DNA of 64,000 nucleotides, taken from NCBI GenBank assembly GCA_016165875.1, contig JABBOT010000001.1:35519011-35583010 (forward strand), written 5' to 3'. Below are positions 60,021 to 64,000 of the stretch, one piece after another. A program made the translations under genes and the position numbers. Positions within the stretch are counted from its first letter, which is position 1; every line of letters begins with the position of its first letter. The notes below the pieces were generated by a model. The model searched no databases. It saw only the letters and a program-made list of their open reading frames with translations, and was not told the DNA's origin. The DNA is from Acanthopleura granulata. Taxonomy: Eukaryota > Mollusca > Polyplacophora > Chitonida > Chitonidae.

Positions 60021-61009
60021 TCACAGTGGAGTTATGCTTACAGGAACAAGATTAAACACGGCAGATGCGACTTCCCGGTGTTTTATGTAGTGCACCAAAT
60101 GGTCCCGGTTTACAAATTTAGCGAGTATGGCCTGTCCATTTCTGCACGGTTTCCCCATACTGTCATACCCGTGTGAGTCACACAGATAAACGAGACCTTT
60201 CTTATAGAAGACAGCCATGGTTTTGTCCTGTATTGTAAGAAGAGCGCCATTGAATCGTCGAGAGAGACAGTAGTCAAGAGCCTCTCCAAACGTCTTCAGC
60301 TTGAACTCCTTTGACGTTTCTCGACTCATGTCCAACGTGCCGTAGTGAATCTTCCCTTGGCGAATTTTAAAACACTGGCCGAAGGACAAACATTTGTCTG
60401 GAAGTTCATCCACCGCAATTCTCTTTTCACTGGAATGTGACCTTCCAGTGGCAGCTATCCAATCAGAATGAAGTTTATCGCCCGAAATGATGACGTTGTC
60501 GAGAGTGTCAGACGTCCAGTCATGAGCGGCGATCTGCTGTGACGTCACCAGGGCCGTCATCGCCATGACGCAGCATTGAGTGCCCGGATACTGGCACAAG
60601 ATCAGGCCCTCGGGAATCGTGGACTGGGAGAATCGAGCCTGTGTGACCTGCAGGGGGAGGTGGTATAGGAACGTGTGCTTTTTGATCTTGTTGGCTGAAA
60701 GTAGCAAGTAACGTTTTCTACAGTTTTGTATGTAAAACAAAAATCGTCCAAACTGGAGATTAACATGTACTAAAATTCAGTTATCATTCTGCAGGAAGAT
60801 GAGGCACATCTGAACACCCTTGTGTCACTTCCTCATGAAAGTATTACTTTCTGTCTGTTACAGTATTGAAAAAATTGCCTTTTGCACAGTTTCATTTAAA
60901 CAGATGTATGCCACTCTCTTAAACCTTTCGGCTTGGATTTCTTTATACATTTCTTATAGGGTATACATACATACTTACCAGTATTGCGTAAGAGCTTCTT
61001 GAAAACCAT
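60021..61009 (-). CDS. Herpes_teg_N-like (C76) cysteine protease gene, copy 3
   Basis: Exons 61009-60979 and 60694-60021, again 31 and 674 coding nt, donor GTAAGT, acceptor AG before CC AAC AAG; 234 residues starting MVFKKLLRNT. The open frame beginning at 60,740 reads back into the intron, and its first 15 residues are not coding. Substitutions from copy 1 are more numerous (for example GLILCQYP for GLAVSQYP, HSSE for DSKE, FGQC for HGQC, Cys for Arg in the GKPxRNG loop). Candidate Gln, Cys pair and DSHG are kept. It lies about 7.07 kb beyond copy 2 in the same orientation, within a direct repeat of that region, and reads toward copy 2. Confidence 0.8.
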
Positions 61010-61570
61010 TTTGGACGTAGAAATGTCACCTTGTATAAGCACAATTCTTGCAACTTTCCCAATGGAGGAATGTGTGCGATGGGTAGAGCTTGTGTGACTC
61101 ATCGGTCCTGGAATCTGGTGGTCTTTTATAGTGAAGAGCTGGTGTTGGTTGTGAAGGGGACGGTTGTATGGGGTGGGGATGTTACTGGCTACCTCTGATT
61201 GGTGATCAATGGTTTGGGAGCCTAACTCGTTAATATAGATCTGCTACGTCCGGGGCTGTCATGTCCTACTTCTCTCCCACAGATGGTACCCCGTGGGGCT
61301 TGCCCATTATGCCCGGCAGCTCGTGCCCAAGTGAGTGACGACGGGGCTGATTAGGTTTAGACAAACACGACACACAGAGCTCAGCATCTCGGACAAGACG
61401 TTACCCTGTGGGAGGTAACCTGCTCAACAGGTAGCTCACCCACCCGGATGAGAACATTGGACTACGTCTCGAGATTACTACTTCCTGACTTTGTTCTCCT
61501 GGCTAGGAACTGCCTCGAAGGCATGGATCTATCCCGGGTACAAAAACAGATTGAAGTACATATTGTTCCG
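61010..61570 (-). repeat. Conserved 5' flank of copy 3
   Basis: Minus-strand counterpart of the copy 1 and 2 flanks. The strings GACGTAGTCCAATG (near 61,465) and GGTACCCCGTGGGGC, and the leader CTCTACCCATCGCACACATT, are shared with copy 2. No gene was seen in it. Confidence 0.75.
61123..61130 (-). promoter_or_regulatory. TATA box of copy 3
   Basis: TATAAAAG on the minus strand, 114 nt before the ATG of copy 3, within sequence matching that of copy 1. The conserved place in all three copies argues that these are real promoters and not chance AT-rich strings. Confidence 0.7.
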
Positions 61571-63124
61571 GGTTATGGGGTCAGCTGAATACATATTTCC
61601 AGGCGTTTCTCTTTCATACGTCCAGTAATTAAGATTACCCAATTTCTGTTCGTCATTTTAAAGGAGTTGTAATTATAAATTGCTTGATCTTCCTTCTTCA
61701 TTTTATTAAATTAACTGTACTTTCTGTTGTATGCATGCTTTAGACTTGAAAACCAACGTAGATCGTGAGTAGATCTACCCATCGACGCTCATGGTGAGCA
61801 AGAAAATTGCTTTCCAATATAACATTAGGACACTATATCTGATAAAGGACAAAGAGAAAAAATGAAATATCCTTCGTCAACTTGACATTTGCCTCACTCC
61901 ACTCCAGCGTTAACCCCGTACTTCTTACCCATTTGATTTGTTAATTATTGAATAAGCAGTTCAACACTTTGCCCCCCCCCCAGCCGTCGGTCAAACCCAT
62001 TAACAACTGGTGTCGTGGTTATGGTACGTGTAAAGAAATGTCATGAAGAATATATTAAGAAAGGCTTTTTGTTTCTAGGTGCACACAAACGTGGTGTTAA
62101 GAAATGATCTTATTTAGGATGACCATAAACCATGGTTCCGATTTCACCAGATTAACTCGATGAATTCTAGGGTCCCAATGGACATCATATTGGGTGTAGC
62201 TATGTCAGTCAGTAGCAAAAATTTATGTGTGTAGTTGAAATTTTGAGGATACTTGGGACTGTACCAACAACGTCTAGCTCGCCATCGTATTATCTATCAC
62301 CTGGTAATTCATGGTTGACAGAACAGGATTGTTCTCGTCTGCTTTACAGTGTCAGATTAAAATCCAGACACCAAGACGGGTTCTCTTACGGTCTAACTTC
62401 ATTAGGCGATTCCAGCAAGAGAGAGTCACAGTCTGATTGGTCTTTAATACTTTAATTACTAAAGAATTTTAGCGTTGAGGGGATTAATGAGTGAAAGACT
62501 CAACATGAATGTCTGTCTAGTGTCGTGTCTGTTAATTTATTGAAGTTTTTACTCAACTATATCAGAAGAGATGAAAACTGGCCTTCGGGTCACATTGAAT
62601 TTGTCCGGACGTAATTAAAAGGCGCCTGCCATTTGACAAAGATGTATAATGGATCATTGGCAGGGATAGACAATGATTTTTCCTTGAAGTGACAGTGTCA
62701 AGATGGCTCAGGTTAAACTCAAAAGCAACTTTGATTGACTATGTTTTGTTTTGACCAGATTTCGAGTTTCTTTAGACGGATTACCGTGTGTGTAACCTGG
62801 TGCGTTTTCTGTCAAATAAATATTCTGAAAATTCTTTATTACAACGAAGAATATGGTGTGCTATATTCCTGCTCCAACTACACCAAGAATGAAACCGAGC
62901 GATCGGTTTTGTTAACTGAACAGAACAAAAGTATTTTACCCTATGCGTTCAACTTTCTTACAGGGTTGATCAAACCTCACCAAAAATGACTAATCAATCT
63001 GTTAGAACGATTATGAATAATTATCATTAGTTTTAACAATTTGTGTACCATTATCAAATTGCGCATTGATTGTTCATGCAAGAACAGTCCATTTCCCAAG
63101 ATACGTATGCTTGGTCTAAAGATG

Positions 63125-63400
63125 TTGTACATTTATTTATTTATTTGATTGGTGTTTTAAGCCATACTCATGAAATATTTCACCTATACGACTTCGGCCA
63201 GCATTATGGTGGGAGGAAAGCGGGTAGAGCCCCGGGAAAACCCATGGCCATCGGCAAATTGCTGGCAGACCTTCCCAGGTATGGCCAGAGAGGAAGCCAG
63301 CATGAGCTGGACTTGAACTCACAGCGACCGCATTGGTGCAAGGCTTCGGGTTGTTACGCTGCGCTATCGTGCTAACCGACTGAACCACAGAGGCCCCAGA
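63125..63400 (-). mobile_element. Near full-length SINE
   Basis: Complete from TTTATTTATTTGATTGGTGT to TGAACCACAGAGGCCCCAGA. It lies in unit R2, at a place where R1 has none. Confidence 0.9.
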
Positions 63401-64000
63401 AGTTGTACATAAAATACAGTCTATCCCTTAACTGATGTGAATTATGTCACCTCCACGATGTCCTCTCCAAATTGACATCAATTTAATTGAAACATTGTAC
63501 ATGCTAAGAGTGCTTAGGCAATCATGGTAAATTTCGCCAATCTTTTGGTTAAGATGAAATGTGGGTATCGAAGAGCTTGTGAATGAGATCGTCACAAAAT
63601 GGGACAAAAAATGAAATGCGCCCAAATATAGTCGGAAGCCAGAAGCATATTATGACAGAATAAATCCTGTTAGAATTCTTAATAAACAATGGCATATCAA
63701 AATTTACACACTCGTGTCATGAATGCATTAATAACAGACAAGCATATGTAAGTGAGTGTAAACTTTGAAAAGAATTCTTTATGCCAGTGGAAACTCATTT
63801 TGGTGTTACATCTGCGGATACTAAAAATCTTCACTCGGCCTTTTTTTTTCATAAAACTTTTGGAGTCCAAAAACGAAGAGACCTTTTGAATTTCTAATTC
63901 GTGGCATGTGTGAGTAACGGATCAGATAAATACATTCTTTATAGGTAGGCTGTAAGGATTATGTCCGATATTTACGGCCCATAAGAGGCTGTATGTGGAT

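Larger units (their letters stand above)
59860..64000. repeat. Direct duplicate unit R2 (contains copy 3)
   Basis: Second copy of the R1 unit; it runs off the window edge, so more units may follow. It carries copy 3, its promoter flank and a late SINE insertion at 63,125. Outside these I see no coding sequence in 61,571-63,124 or 63,401-64,000. Confidence 0.72.

Noticed and set aside
60696..60740. N-terminal extension of copy 3
   Set aside because: These residues lie upstream of the acceptor that is shared by all copies and are intronic.
43456..61009. An integrated herpesvirus genome
   Set aside because: Only the protease-like domain is present, split by an intron and with a cellular-type promoter; no capsid, polymerase or other viral genes were seen in the window.

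Overview
The window looks like nuclear DNA of an invertebrate animal, most likely a mollusc or another lophotrochozoan. It is AT-rich, its genes are split by GT-AG introns, it carries at least fifteen copies of one tRNA-headed SINE, and it has minisatellites and cut-and-paste transposon remnants. Nothing prokaryotic was seen: no operons, ribosome binding sites or CRISPR array. The species is not determined.

Region 1 (about 5.2-30.4 kb, minus strand) is one large gene. I rebuilt 24 coding exons by hand; the splice phases agree at every junction and give at least 1,229 residues. The predicted protein has a short cytoplasmic N-terminus, one signal-anchor membrane helix, five tandem two-exon modules of about 90-100 residues with six cysteines each, a linker, and an animal heme peroxidase domain. 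The last C-terminal exon was not found. The proximal heme histidine is present, but two distal-side residues usual for mammalian peroxidases appear replaced. The introns hold SINE pieces and three minisatellites, one with an almost exact 50-bp period.

Region 2 (0-5.2 kb and 30.4-34.7 kb) is flanking DNA: a PIF/Harbinger-like element with a small MADF-like ORF, fold-back elements, SINEs and sequence without recognisable genes.

Region 3 (about 34.7-64 kb) is a nested duplication. On the left are diverged tandem units of about 3.2-3.3 kb. A large imperfect palindrome spans about 41.6-55.7 kb with its axis near 48,928. Part of the right arm is repeated directly about 7 kb further right. Three intact copies of one small two-exon gene lie in these units: copy 1 (+, 43.46-44.45 kb), copy 2 (-, 53.89-52.95 kb) and copy 3 (-, 61.01-60.02 kb). 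Each encodes 234 residues, with the same 31-nt first coding exon, the same phase-1 intron position and an aligned TATA box. The protein resembles the herpesvirus tegument N-terminal cysteine protease fold (Herpes_teg_N, peptidase family C76, a deubiquitinase/deneddylase fold), with candidate Gln, Cys and Asp-x-His residues kept in all copies. This amplified family is the strongest candidate for an undescribed system. The peroxidase gene and this array seem to be unrelated neighbours.
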